A stretch of DNA of 64,000 nucleotides from Blautia faecicola (lineage in GTDB: Bacteria; Bacillota; Clostridia; Lachnospirales; Lachnospiraceae). The notes under the pieces are model-generated. The model was given only the letters and a program-made list of their open reading frames with translations. It searched no databases and was not told the DNA's origin. Location of the stretch: the NCBI RefSeq assembly GCF_004123145.1, contig NZ_SDKC01000001.1, positions 3,505,501 through 3,569,500 of the forward strand. Reading direction: 5' to 3'. Position 1 is the stretch's first letter. Every line of letters starts with the position of its first letter. Below are positions 16,148-24,216 of this stretch, piece by piece. Made by a program: the position numbers and the translations under genes.

Positions 16148-18166
16148 TTATAGATATTTCATCATTGTTGAGACAAGAATATTCATATCTACAGGCTTTG
16201 CAACATGATCATTCATTCCAACAGAAAGAACATTTTGTATATCTTCTGCAAAGGCATTGGCAGTCATCGCAACAATTGGGATCCTGGCTTTTTTCGTATC
16301 CTTCATTTTTCGGATGGCTAATGTAGCATCATATCCATTCATAACAGGCATCTGAATATCCATAAGGATCATCTTGTAATAATCAGCCTCCGCCTTTTCA
16401 ACCATGTCAATACATGCAACACCATCATTTGCAGTCTCAACAATACATCCTTCTTCCGTCAATAGTTCTCTTGCAATTTCTGTATTAATTTCATTGTCTT
16501 CCACTAATAGGATTCGAACACCGTTCAAACAATTTTTATTGTGCAGATTAGTATTTTTCTTCTCCAGAATATCTTCTTTTAACGCTTTTCTGCAAGGAAC
16601 AGTCACTGTAAATGAAGAACCCTCGCCCTGCTTACTTTTCACTTCTATAGTGCCATTCATGAGTTCAACAAGTTTTTTCGTAATCCCCATTCCAATACCG
16701 CTGCCCTCAATATGACTGGCGGTAGAATTACGTTCTCTTTCAAAAGCTTCAAAAATATGCTTTTGAAATTCTTCAGACATACCAATTCCATTATCGGTAA
16801 TGGTAATGATCATATTGCACCAGTCTTCTTTTTCACAGGGTTTCTGTACCACTCTACAGGATATTGCACCTCCTGTATTTGTATACTTTATCGCATTACT
16901 TATAATATTGAAACAGACTTCTGACAGGTGCGGTGCATCCATATATACATACGGATACATAATCTGTTCCGTCAGAGAGAGCGTCTGATTTTTACTTTCT
17001 GCCTGTTGTTGGAACATAGTGACACAATTTTCAAAGTTCTCATGGACATCTGAAACAACATATTCCATTTCGACCTTATTATTTTCAATCCTTGCAAGAT
17101 CCAGAACATTACTAAGCATCGACAAAAGTTCTTTTCCGCATATTCGAATTTTTTCAAGGTATCTGCTAAGTTTTTCTGTTTCTATCAAATGTCTGGACGC
17201 CAGCTCTGCATATCCAATGATTGCATTCATAGGAGTTCTGATGTCATGAGACATATTGAACAGGAATGACGATTTTGCTTTATTTGCACATTCTGCTTTT
17301 AATTTAGCTTCCCGCAATTCCTCTTCTTGTTTTAATTCCCGCATTTTTTCATCTGTCACATCTCGATTTGCAATCAGCACGGATGTAACATTTCCATTTT
17401 TGTCATAACTCTGAGGAACAACCATGGAAAGAAACCATGATCCATTCTTCTTTTTGAATTCGGAAGACATAGATTCTTTATTATGAAGCCGTGCCGCCAT
17501 GGTTTGTATATCAAAAAAATCTATATACTTCTGTACAAACGGTTCTGCTATAATACCTTCGATAACCTCGAACTGAGGATCCCAATCTGCAGTATTATCT
17601 TTAATATCCCAATCCATCTTTCGGGATCTTTTGACAAGTTCGACCTTCTTTGTTTTCAGATTCAACCTTGAGATATAATAATAGGCAGTACCTAATGCAT
17701 GAAACGCCTGTCGAGTTTTCTTCACCTGCTTTCCCAATGTAACAGGGAACTCTTCACCGTCCCTCTGTTCCAAATCCGGTGTTGACTGATGCAGATGCTG
17801 AACCAGCCATTTTCCATTTATCCACCTATAGATAATCGTAAATCTTGTCTCCATTTTAAAACAAATCGAACCGTCCTTAAACAGACCAATAAAATCTACT
17901 GTTCCATGAGCAAGAACATGATCATCATCAAGCTGTTCTTCTTCCTGATGTAAATTTTGTACTTCAATTCTGATTTTGCCTCTTTGTTTTACATCAAATT
18001 CAAATGATTCTAAAAACTCATGCAGGTTCCTGAAAATCTCGTGTTTCCCAGTTCCAATCAGACTGATATTTTCATCAAAATAATTCTCTATACCTAAATC
18101 ATTTACTGATTCAGCATTACTATATATTTTCATAAGTTGCTCTGTGAGTTTTTTGAAATCATCCAT
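16148..18166 (-). CDS. Hybrid histidine kinase/response regulator with N-terminal SnoaL-like domain
   Basis: The 672-residue protein has no membrane segment. An N-terminal SnoaL/NTF2-like domain (about 1-130) is followed by a PAS-like region (about 150-275), a HisKA domain with phosphorylatable H307 (MSHDIRTPMN), an ATPase domain (NIISNAIKYT, DNGIGM, GSGIGMGI), and a receiver domain (about 548-672) with the phospho-Asp in MDIQMPVMNGYDA. It should be a cytosolic sensor kinase using internal phosphorelay. No histidine phosphotransfer protein or target gene is adjacent. The start ATG has GAGGG upstream. Confidence 0.92.
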   Translation of the reverse strand: MDDFKKLTEQLMKIYSNAESVNDLGIENYFDENISLIGTGKHEIFRNLHEFLESFEFDVKQRGKIRIEVQNLHQEEEQLDDDHVLAHGTVDFIGLFKDGSICFKMETRFTIIYRWINGKWLVQHLHQSTPDLEQRDGEEFPVTLGKQVKKTRQAFHALGTAYYYISRLNLKTKKVELVKRSRKMDWDIKDNTADWDPQFEVIEGIIAEPFVQKYIDFFDIQTMAARLHNKESMSSEFKKKNGSWFLSMVVPQSYDKNGNVTSVLIANRDVTDEKMRELKQEEELREAKLKAECANKAKSSFLFNMSHDIRTPMNAIIGYAELASRHLIETEKLSRYLEKIRICGKELLSMLSNVLDLARIENNKVEMEYVVSDVHENFENCVTMFQQQAESKNQTLSLTEQIMYPYVYMDAPHLSEVCFNIISNAIKYTNTGGAISCRVVQKPCEKEDWCNMIITITDNGIGMSEEFQKHIFEAFERERNSTASHIEGSGIGMGITKKLVELMNGTIEVKSKQGEGSSFTVTVPCRKALKEDILEKKNTNLHNKNCLNGVRILLVEDNEINTEIARELLTEEGCIVETANDGVACIDMVEKAEADYYKMILMDIQMPVMNGYDATLAIRKMKDTKKARIPIVAMTANAFAEDIQNVLSVGMNDHVAKPVDMNILVSTMMKYL

Positions 18167-18420
18167 ACGGTTCCCTCATGCTTAAAAAGTCTTAAATGAC
18201 TTTACGTTTTTTGTTTTATTTTAAAGTTTATCCACTTTTCATTCTCTTCCCAAAAATCCGAATATACCAATCAAATTATTTACTTCATCATATCACAGCA
18301 GGATATTATTCCACAATCATTTTTTCAACGCTTATCGCTTGTAAATCAAGAATAAAATCCTTAAATATCTCTCGATTAACTTCTTCTCGAAAAAAGAAGC
18401 TACCATTGCATTTTCATTAT

Positions 18421-18576
18421 TTAGAATGTTTTATCTATCTTCCACGCTTTCCAGACATCCGGCTGATATCCATGAGTGGATTGTTTTCCGTTACGGACCA
18501 CCGGTGTCTTAATCACCTGCGGGTTTTCCAGTCCACCATTTGCCTGGGCAACCGAATTGAATTCACCCTTGCTCAG
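18421..18576 (-). pseudogene. Fragment of an arsenate reductase (ArsC/Spx-like) family gene
   Basis: The minus-strand frame reads LSKGEFNSVAQANGGLEN then KTPVVRNGKQSTHGYQPDVW. These are the middle and C-terminal signatures of the ArsC/Spx-like family, joined with the usual intervening segment missing. The thioredoxin-like N-terminus with its active Cys is absent, so this is a decayed remnant at the left edge of the island region. Confidence 0.65.
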
Positions 18577-18648
18577 TCTCGCCTTCCGGCTCGGTCGGTT
18601 CGTAGCACGTCGTCCACTGGACGACACTCACCCTTTTTCTTTCATATC

Positions 18649-18713
18649 ATGGAATTGAATCCATACATTCTATGATTACTGGAACTTTATTTCATTTTTA
18701 ATTCAACAAACTT
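18649..18713. repeat. 65-bp repeat, copy 1 (partner 30596-30660)
   Basis: The same roughly 65 bp, with two differences, recurs at 30596-30660. This copy abuts the stop codon of the 18718 gene, ending at the half-site that recurs in the gene array, so it may mark the array's end. Confidence 0.75.
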
Positions 18714-18717
18714 GAAT

Positions 18718-19131
18718 TTATGGATTTAACTTCCTCAAAATAATCAGCTTTAGGGTAATACATACAATCACAAAAACTGTCACCAAGACACCATCCAACA
18801 GCAACTCTGTGTACCACGGTGCAGACTGCATGGCATATAAATTTGGATAGATTTTAAAATGCCAAAACTTATAAATTCCGAACCCAATGAAAACTCCTAT
18901 AAATGAACCAATAACGATGTTTAAAAAACAATTCAACTTTCTCAGCATAGCAGCACATCCCTTTCCAATTTCGTCAAATAATACATAGGCATCGTCTCCA
19001 CAAACAGCTTGTATCAAGAAATGTCCCCTATCGTCCATTGCCAGTTCTCCATCTATAAGCATATCTTCCTGTACAAAGGTCTGAAGCTCCCCTTCTTGCC
19101 CTTCGGACAAGAAGAATTTTCTTGAAACCAC
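18718..19131 (-). CDS. Membrane protein with soluble N-terminal domain
   Basis: The 137-residue protein has a soluble acidic N-terminal half (about 1-65), then two transmembrane segments (about 70-90 and 108-130) and a KLNP end. It begins with GTG, 5 bp after the serpin stop codon, so the two are co-transcribed and form one module. Its stop codon overlaps the junction motif TAAATTCAAGTTTG. No known domain is recognised. Confidence 0.6.
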   Translation of the reverse strand: MVSRKFFLSEGQEGELQTFVQEDMLIDGELAMDDRGHFLIQAVCGDDAYVLFDEIGKGCAAMLRKLNCFLNIVIGSFIGVFIGFGIYKFWHFKIYPNLYAMQSAPWYTELLLDGVLVTVFVIVCITLKLIILRKLNP

Positions 19132-19136
19132 CTAGA

Positions 19137-20495
19137 CTACACCTGCGGCTGATGAACAATTCCCACAAACAGCGGCAATCCGTCTGTCCCTGTGATAGCA
19201 AATATAAACGGTCGGTTTAAAATGAAATCAACCTCTTCCTCCGGCGGAGCGCACGCACCTGCTGTCATCATCACTGTGTAGGCCGCAGCCGTAACTCCTT
19301 CCTCATCAACCGCAACACGCACCGCATGCTTAGCCTGAGAAAGATATGCCGCTGTATCATCGGTCATAGGAGAAAAATCAGCGGTTTCCGGGTCAAAGAT
19401 ATCCGTAATACCAAGGTTCATCAAATCCTTTTTCAGCTCCATATCGGATGCCACATCAAACTTAGGAACTGCTAAATTCACCATCAAAAATTTGCTTTCG
19501 GCTTTCTCACCGCTGCTGAGAAGAAATTCCATGGTATGCTCATCGGCAAGCAGTTCCTCCGGTGTTATGCCCTCATCCGGCCGTATAAACCACATATATC
19601 CGCTGCCTTCCAGCTTTTTGGCTGCTGCTGAAAAGCGCTCGCTCCAATAATACGTATTTGTATTGCTCTGGTGCATGAAATCACAAGTCACATCACCATT
19701 GTCAGCATGAAATGTATCCGGCTTTGTATTACTTTCAGAAAACTCTCCATCCCATTTTGCGCGGAAATAAATGGTAGAAGCCAGGGCAAGGATGGTCTCC
19801 GGATCCATCGACAATTTCGAGGCCTGTTCTTCCAGAAGTCCACCAGTCTGTTGATTCATCCACTCCTGAAGTGCCTTATCATAAGCGGCAGATCCCATTT
19901 CTCCCCGGAAGGAGGATGCATAATAATATTTTGCCAGCGAATCCAAAGTATTCTGCTTAAATTTGATTTGATCGTTCATCCACAGAGAATTTGCGAGAAT
20001 GCTGGTTACGGCACCGTCATCACAGTAATTTGCATTCCAGGCTGCAGACGCCTTCTCATGAAGAGAGTTTATATCATTGCAATCAAGCAGGTTCAGAATC
20101 TGGCTTCGGCTATTACCATCGGTCACCTCCGCCAGCATGGCAAGAGCCATATAAATATTAATCGGAGAACAAGCTTTGTTTTCTCCACCGGTTTCACTGA
20201 GCAGCTGTAGCACAAGCGTGGACAGATAGCTATCCAGACCATCTCTATAACCATCCGGTTGATTCATCTGTTTTTTGCGATCGGCCCACCATGCATCGTA
20301 AACCTTATCAAAACCATCACTGTCAAAGTCCCCATTTAATTTCGTATATTTACTTTCATCTGGATACTTTGCCATACTCGGATACTCAGCAGCAACAACT
20401 TGATATTTTTCATTTTCCCCTGCCTTCTGCGTACAGGCAGTCAAAGAAATTATATTGATTGAGATAAGTAAAATTGCGATCATTCGTTTCATCAC
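19137..20495 (-). CDS. Lipoprotein serpin (serine protease inhibitor)
   Basis: A 452-residue serpin. The N-terminus is a lipoprotein signal ending in the lipobox LTAC (Cys about 21), so the inhibitor sits on the cell surface. The core shows NIYMALAMLAEVTDGNSR (helix B region) and the C-terminal FNRPF-like block NRPFIFAITG. The reactive-centre hinge EEGVTAAAYT (about 398-407) has the small-residue pattern needed for loop insertion, so an inhibitory serpin is expected. By hinge spacing the P1-P1' bond is likely near Ala-Cys in TAGACAPP, suggesting elastase-like targets (inference). Gut bacterial serpins block host or microbial proteases. It is followed by a small membrane protein. Confidence 0.92.
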   Translation of the reverse strand: MMKRMIAILLISINIISLTACTQKAGENEKYQVVAAEYPSMAKYPDESKYTKLNGDFDSDGFDKVYDAWWADRKKQMNQPDGYRDGLDSYLSTLVLQLLSETGGENKACSPINIYMALAMLAEVTDGNSRSQILNLLDCNDINSLHEKASAAWNANYCDDGAVTSILANSLWMNDQIKFKQNTLDSLAKYYYASSFRGEMGSAAYDKALQEWMNQQTGGLLEEQASKLSMDPETILALASTIYFRAKWDGEFSESNTKPDTFHADNGDVTCDFMHQSNTNTYYWSERFSAAAKKLEGSGYMWFIRPDEGITPEELLADEHTMEFLLSSGEKAESKFLMVNLAVPKFDVASDMELKKDLMNLGITDIFDPETADFSPMTDDTAAYLSQAKHAVRVAVDEEGVTAAAYTVMMTAGACAPPEEEVDFILNRPFIFAITGTDGLPLFVGIVHQPQV

Positions 20496-20530
20496 GATAC
20501 CTCCCTACAACTTCCGATTTTAATGTCTCT

Positions 20531-20539
20531 ATTATACCA
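20531..20539 (-). promoter_or_regulatory. Extended -10 promoter of the serpin module
   Basis: Minus-strand TGGTATAAT is an extended -10 with perfect TATAAT, about 40 bp before the serpin start. Confidence 0.55.
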
Positions 20540-20562
20540 TAATGATACTATTATAAAAAAGG

Positions 20563-20590
20563 AAAAAGAGCTCCTTCGAGCTCTTTTGAT
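20563..20590 (-). terminator. Terminator of the XRE membrane-regulator gene
   Basis: AAAAGAGCTC, loop GAAG, GAGCTCTTTTT on the minus strand: a short GC stem followed by a T-rich tract. Confidence 0.8.
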
Positions 20591-20652
20591 TCAGTTCTGT
20601 AAACTTGAATTTCTGGATGCGTATAATATGCGAAAAAAAACTTAACTTCATC

Positions 20653-21663
20653 TTAAATATAGTGCTGAGTTTCACTGCCATTCTTTAACACCATTTTCAC
20701 CACACCAAGCAATGCTGCAAACAAAACACCAGCAACCGGCCATACAATCCATGTAATATCCCAGCTCATCGTCCAGAAGCTCCATGCAAGGTAAATCGCT
20801 GTAGTCAAGCACCAATATACACCAGAAAACGTGTCAGTCTTTTTCTTAAACAGTTTTTCTTCTTTTGTATATTCGCCTTCCTGAAGAAGGGTATCGTAAC
20901 TGCTTTTTACCATCCCAACACGAACCAACAGATTCACTCCTATTGCAAGTATGAATAGCAGTAATCCAACGGAAATACCACAGTAATAGTCGGACGCTTC
21001 CATAGATTCGGCAATAATTGTCGGAATCACTGCCAGTATACAAAGCACTACCCCAACAGCTGTTCCTCTGATAAAAATTGGTTCATAGGAATCTTTTTTT
21101 TCTCGTACCATTCCAGATACACCATACTCTGTTTCAAAGCATTCTTTTTCAAAATGTTCCATATGTGATTCACTCATTCCATATGTAATAAACAAAAAGA
21201 CGGCTGCCGCAACCATTCCAAGCAAAAAAACACATCCAAATACTGTTGCCAGAGATTCCGAAACATGAAATACGCTATCTTCTGCCATTGTCACAAGAAC
21301 AATCAATAATATTGGACTTAAGATACACATACTTGTTGCGTTTGCCACTACTTTGGATCCATTTCTTTTCATGTCAAGAAATTCATTTGCATTCTCCATA
21401 GTTACTTTTTTCAACGGTTCTGCATAGCTTTCAGTACTTTCGTGATAGGTGATATTTTCTGCTTTCATTTCATCTTTTAATAGGTAATCTGTACTAACAC
21501 CAAAAAGCTCCGACATCTGTAAAATTCTTTGCAAATCTGGAACAGCTCCTGCACTTTCCCACTTAGATACTGCCTGTCTGGATACGCCCAACTGATTGGC
21601 TAGTTCTTCCTGTGACCATCCATTCTTTTTTCTTTCCTCTGTAATCTTATCAGCTAAAATCAT
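20653..21663 (-). CDS. XRE-family regulator with membrane-spanning C-terminal domain
   Basis: The 336-residue protein has an N-terminal XRE helix-turn-helix (about 8-60; WSQEELANQLGVSRQAVSKWE), a linker, then four or five transmembrane segments (about 110-165, 197-215, 230-250 and 280-320). Such membrane-bound HTH proteins are common in Firmicutes and often control small membrane or antimicrobial-resistance genes. Its targets are unknown. It has AAGGAGG 6 bases upstream of the start and forms a single-gene module with its own terminator. Confidence 0.88.
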   Translation of the reverse strand: MILADKITEERKKNGWSQEELANQLGVSRQAVSKWESAGAVPDLQRILQMSELFGVSTDYLLKDEMKAENITYHESTESYAEPLKKVTMENANEFLDMKRNGSKVVANATSMCILSPILLIVLVTMAEDSVFHVSESLATVFGCVFLLGMVAAAVFLFITYGMSESHMEHFEKECFETEYGVSGMVREKKDSYEPIFIRGTAVGVVLCILAVIPTIIAESMEASDYYCGISVGLLLFILAIGVNLLVRVGMVKSSYDTLLQEGEYTKEEKLFKKKTDTFSGVYWCLTTAIYLAWSFWTMSWDITWIVWPVAGVLFAALLGVVKMVLKNGSETQHYI

Positions 21664-21780
21664 TTTTTCCTCCTTTTGCAGATTTTATGAGCTAAATATA
21701 ACAGTTTTGCTGTTTGCATTCCACCATTTCAGGCTGTAAATCTGTCAACCAGCAGTTGCAAATCACAAAAGGACTCTATG

Positions 21781-21816
21781 AATCCCGATTTTCCAGCAAT
21801 ACAAGCAGGAAATTAT
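21781..21816 (-). other. Array junction with degenerate half-sites
   Basis: TCCCGATTTTCC and GGAAATTA around a short centre resemble the recurrent junction pair. On the minus strand TTTCCTGC and GCTGGAAA can pair with one mismatch. Confidence 0.4.
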
Positions 21817-22001
21817 TTATCATCTGCATTGTTTTCCTTTTTCTTATGAGTCGAACCCAAGCAAAGAAACGAAGAACCAAGACATAACCATACTATAGCC
21901 ATAGAATTTTCATTTCCAGTCGTTAAGCCAATAGCTGAGACTATCAAAAACAGAGCTGATACAACATAAAATAAGATTGATTTGTTTATTCCTTTTTTCA
22001 T
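21813..22001 (-). CDS. Small two-helix membrane protein, 62 aa
   Basis: A 62-residue protein with two hydrophobic segments (about 8-26 and 33-50) and a charged tail (THKKKENNADDK). It begins 27 bp after the DUF3784 gene and is probably translated with it. No family recognised. Confidence 0.6.
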   Translation of the reverse strand: MKKGINKSILFYVVSALFLIVSAIGLTTGNENSMAIVWLCLGSSFLCLGSTHKKKENNADDK

Positions 22002-22028
22002 AAATAAGCATCTTCTGCAAACAATAAT

Positions 22029-22364
22029 TTATTTTAATAAATATTTTTTAAACGCTTTATGATTATCAAAGTGGACTTCTCTAAAAAACAGAACTAACCA
22101 CATAATATAGGTTGGTATAGCCATATATGGGGTTAAAAAGCAGGATAATGTCGCTCCTGCTAACATTATAACAGTCCATATGAAGCACTGATTTCTTATA
22201 TCACGAGAGATCTGAGCTTTATCATACATCGCCTGTTCTTCTTTAGAAAATGAATTAAATCCTGAAACAAATTTAGTTACTTTTTCCTTAAAAATCGCAA
22301 ATAACACACCTATAATTACAAATGGTATAACCAAAATTATACATGACCAAAATCCTATATTCAT
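22029..22364 (-). CDS. DUF3784-like membrane protein
   Basis: The 111-residue protein matches the DUF3784 pattern: an N-terminal transmembrane helix (FWSCIILVIPFVIIGVLFAI), a conserved cytosolic loop (KFVSGFNSFSKEEQAMYDK) and two further helices. Family members are small uncharacterised Firmicute membrane proteins. The start is taken at 22364, since the longer open frame upstream overlaps the EFR1 gene. A junction half-site lies between the EFR1 stop and this start. Confidence 0.75.
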   Translation of the reverse strand: MNIGFWSCIILVIPFVIIGVLFAIFKEKVTKFVSGFNSFSKEEQAMYDKAQISRDIRNQCFIWTVIMLAGATLSCFLTPYMAIPTYIMWLVLFFREVHFDNHKAFKKYLLK

Positions 22365-22387
22365 AATACATACCTGTAACTTTCGAT

Positions 22388-23143
22388 TTATAAGTACAAT
22401 TTGTTTTCCTTCCTGCCAGAACAAACCTTCTTCATTTTTTTCCCGGCGATAAAGCTGATAAACTTGCTGCAATTTCTTGCTTTCTTCGGACAGACTGCTA
22501 CACAGTGCATACAAGAAATGCACTTATCCTTATCGGTCAGCTTCGGATTGTTCAAGGGAATAGCACCTGCCGGGCATTCTTTTGCGCACAGACCGCAGGA
22601 AGTGCATGTTCCATTTGCAACAGGTTTGAGCGGAACACCACCATATTCTCGATATGGTCTGTTTCCCGGAAATGCAGGTGTCCTTTGTGCTTCGCTGTTT
22701 TGCATAATCTTTGCGGCAAATTCCAGCAATTCTTTTTCATCCTGCTGATCCGGGCGTCCGGTTCCAAATTGGTGCATCAGGGAATGCTCTGCGACAGCCT
22801 CCATTCCTGCGATACATACAAATCCTGATGCCTCCAGAACATCCTGTAGTTCCAATAGAGTATCATCAATCATACGGTTTCCAAATACTGCCACAAGAAT
22901 TGCCTTCGTACCATCTGCCTTTACTTTGCGGAACATATCCGTTACAACTGATGGAATGCGTCCACCGTAAGACGGTACAGCAACCAAACATAGATCCTTT
23001 TTTTCAAATTTCACCTTCATGAGTTTATCTGGTTCTTTAATTAGGTCGATTTTTTCAGCCTCCAGCTTCGTCCCTTTGGCAACAATATCTGCTACTTTCT
23101 TTGTGCCACCGGTTGGGCTGAAAAATATATTATAAAATCTCAT
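22388..23143 (-). CDS. EFR1 family ferredoxin/flavodoxin protein
   Basis: The 251-residue protein joins an N-terminal flavodoxin-like domain (FSPTGGTKKVAD phosphate loop at about 8-19) to a C-terminal bis-[4Fe-4S] ferredoxin domain with motifs CTSCGLCAKECP and CISCMHCVAVCP. EFR1 (EFR1-type) proteins are presumed electron carriers in anaerobes; partner unknown. AGGAGG lies 6 bases before the ATG, and the leader just upstream holds a 45-bp palindrome that could fold over the ribosome binding site. It stands as a one-gene module. Confidence 0.9.
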   Translation of the reverse strand: MRFYNIFFSPTGGTKKVADIVAKGTKLEAEKIDLIKEPDKLMKVKFEKKDLCLVAVPSYGGRIPSVVTDMFRKVKADGTKAILVAVFGNRMIDDTLLELQDVLEASGFVCIAGMEAVAEHSLMHQFGTGRPDQQDEKELLEFAAKIMQNSEAQRTPAFPGNRPYREYGGVPLKPVANGTCTSCGLCAKECPAGAIPLNNPKLTDKDKCISCMHCVAVCPKKARNCSKFISFIAGKKMKKVCSGRKENKLYL

Positions 23144-23158
23144 AATGTGCCTCCTGCT

Positions 23159-23203
23159 AATACCGAATAATTCCAGTTAAGAAAACTGGAATTATTCGGT
23201 ATT
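23159..23203. repeat. Perfect 20-bp palindromic inverted repeat upstream of the EFR1 gene
   Basis: Arms 23159-23178 and 23184-23203 are perfect complements around AAGAA. The inner part contains the AATTCCAGTT/AACTGGAATT sequence of the array half-sites. There is no T tract, so it is unlikely to be a simple terminator. It lies between the HxlR stop and the EFR1 ribosome binding site. Confidence 0.85.
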
Positions 23204-23220
23204 TTCAAATACTAACGTAC

Positions 23221-23562
23221 TTAATTCTGTTCGATAAGTGATTTATAGTAGTTACCAAAATCAGCAAGTGAATTAACAATTGGAAGCATTTTTGTTCCGA
23301 GTTCCGTTAATCCGTATTCAACTCTCGGTGGCTGCTCATGGTAATCGTGGCGATATGCCAGTCCATCACTCATCATTTGTCTTAAACTATCTGTCAAAAC
23401 CTTTTGTGAAATACCATCTATACTTCGTTGTAGCTCATTGAATCTCCATGGGCGCTCTTTCAAGTTACGCAAAATCAGCAGTTTCCATTTTCCTCCGATG
23501 AGAGATACTGCTGTTGCAACTGGGCATTCCGGTAATTCTTCTTTTGCTCGCATAATTCTCAC
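23221..23562 (-). CDS. HxlR-family winged-helix transcriptional regulator
   Basis: The 113-residue protein is a typical HxlR regulator: CPVATAVSLIGGKWKLLILR at the start with a conserved Cys (about 13) that can sense thiol/electrophile stress, then the winged helix (RFNELQRSIDGISQKVLTDSLR) and the wing (VEYGLTELG). It is divergent from a small cupin gene across a 133-bp region with inverted repeats, so the cupin and itself are probable targets. Confidence 0.93.
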   Translation of the reverse strand: MRIMRAKEELPECPVATAVSLIGGKWKLLILRNLKERPWRFNELQRSIDGISQKVLTDSLRQMMSDGLAYRHDYHEQPPRVEYGLTELGTKMLPIVNSLADFGNYYKSLIEQN

Positions 23563-23574
23563 CTCCGAGTCTAT

Positions 23575-23635
23575 TGTAACACATTCAATTTTGAGTGTAC
23601 AGTTACAAAAAGGTGCGTACTTGTTTTTGTATGTG
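23575..23635. promoter_or_regulatory. Divergent operator region between HxlR and cupin genes
   Basis: TGTAAC (23575-23580) and GTTACA (23602-23607) bracket the inner repeat CATTCA/TGAGTG. A second GTACTT-N6-GTATGT element follows at about 23617-23635 and resembles known HxlR-type sites. Confidence 0.5.
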
Positions 23636-23695
23636 TCTCACACTATACTAATACCAAGCAACCAGAAACTACAAATCAACTATGGAGGTATCATT

Positions 23696-24049
23696 ATGAC
23701 AAATTACACAAAAACAACTATTGGAAAGGAAAACCGAATTGAGCTGCATGAAAAGTTGTCTTTAACAGGTGCAGAAATCAGTTTAAACGAACTACCTGCA
23801 GGAGCAAATGTCCCATTTGTTCATTCTCATAAAGAAAATGAAGAAATCTATGGAATTCTTTCAGGTAACGGCAAAGCCATAATTGATGGAGAAGAAATCA
23901 GCCTTTCAACTGGAGACTGGCTAAAAATCGCACCTGCTGCAAAGCGTCAGTTTTTTGCATCCGATGTTTCTGGAATTACTTATATCTGCATTCAGGTAAA
24001 AGAAAATTCTCTGGAACATTTTACAGCAGAGGATGCTGTAATCGGCTAA
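23696..24049 (+). CDS. Small cupin-domain protein
   Basis: A 117-residue single cupin. Motif 1 (PFVHSHKENEEIYGILSGNG) has the metal-binding His/Glu set, and motif 2 (TGDWLKIAPAAKRQFFA) completes the barrel, although the usual last His is replaced. The start at 23696 has GGAGG 8 bases upstream; the longer open frame runs back across the divergent HxlR gene and is not used. Probably a small-molecule binding or detoxifying protein controlled by HxlR. The reaction is unknown. Confidence 0.88.
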   Translation: MTNYTKTTIGKENRIELHEKLSLTGAEISLNELPAGANVPFVHSHKENEEIYGILSGNGKAIIDGEEISLSTGDWLKIAPAAKRQFFASDVSGITYICIQVKENSLEHFTAEDAVIG

Positions 24050-24070
24050 TTAAAAGTATTTATTCACAAA

Positions 24071-24115
24071 AAATGCACAGTTCCAGATAAGCTAAGAACT
24101 GTGCATTTCTTTTTT
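24071..24115 (+). terminator. Terminator of the cupin gene
   Basis: A 13-bp stem (24071-24083 and 24096-24108) followed by CTTTTTT. Confidence 0.9.
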
Positions 24116-24216
24116 CTTCAATTTTACAATTCCTCTATTTTTCAAACAAGAACTTCTCGATTTCAAATGGCGATAAATAAATCTCTCCACCATCATCAGT
24201 TTAATTTTCGTTTAGA

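Larger units (their letters stand above)
20511..20613 (-). other. Array junction B: paired half-sites with terminator and promoter between
   Basis: CTTCCGATTTT (20511-20521) and AAACTTGAATTTC (20601-20613) are the two recurrent, imperfectly inverted half-sites. Between them lie the terminator of the XRE gene and the serpin promoter. Confidence 0.6.
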
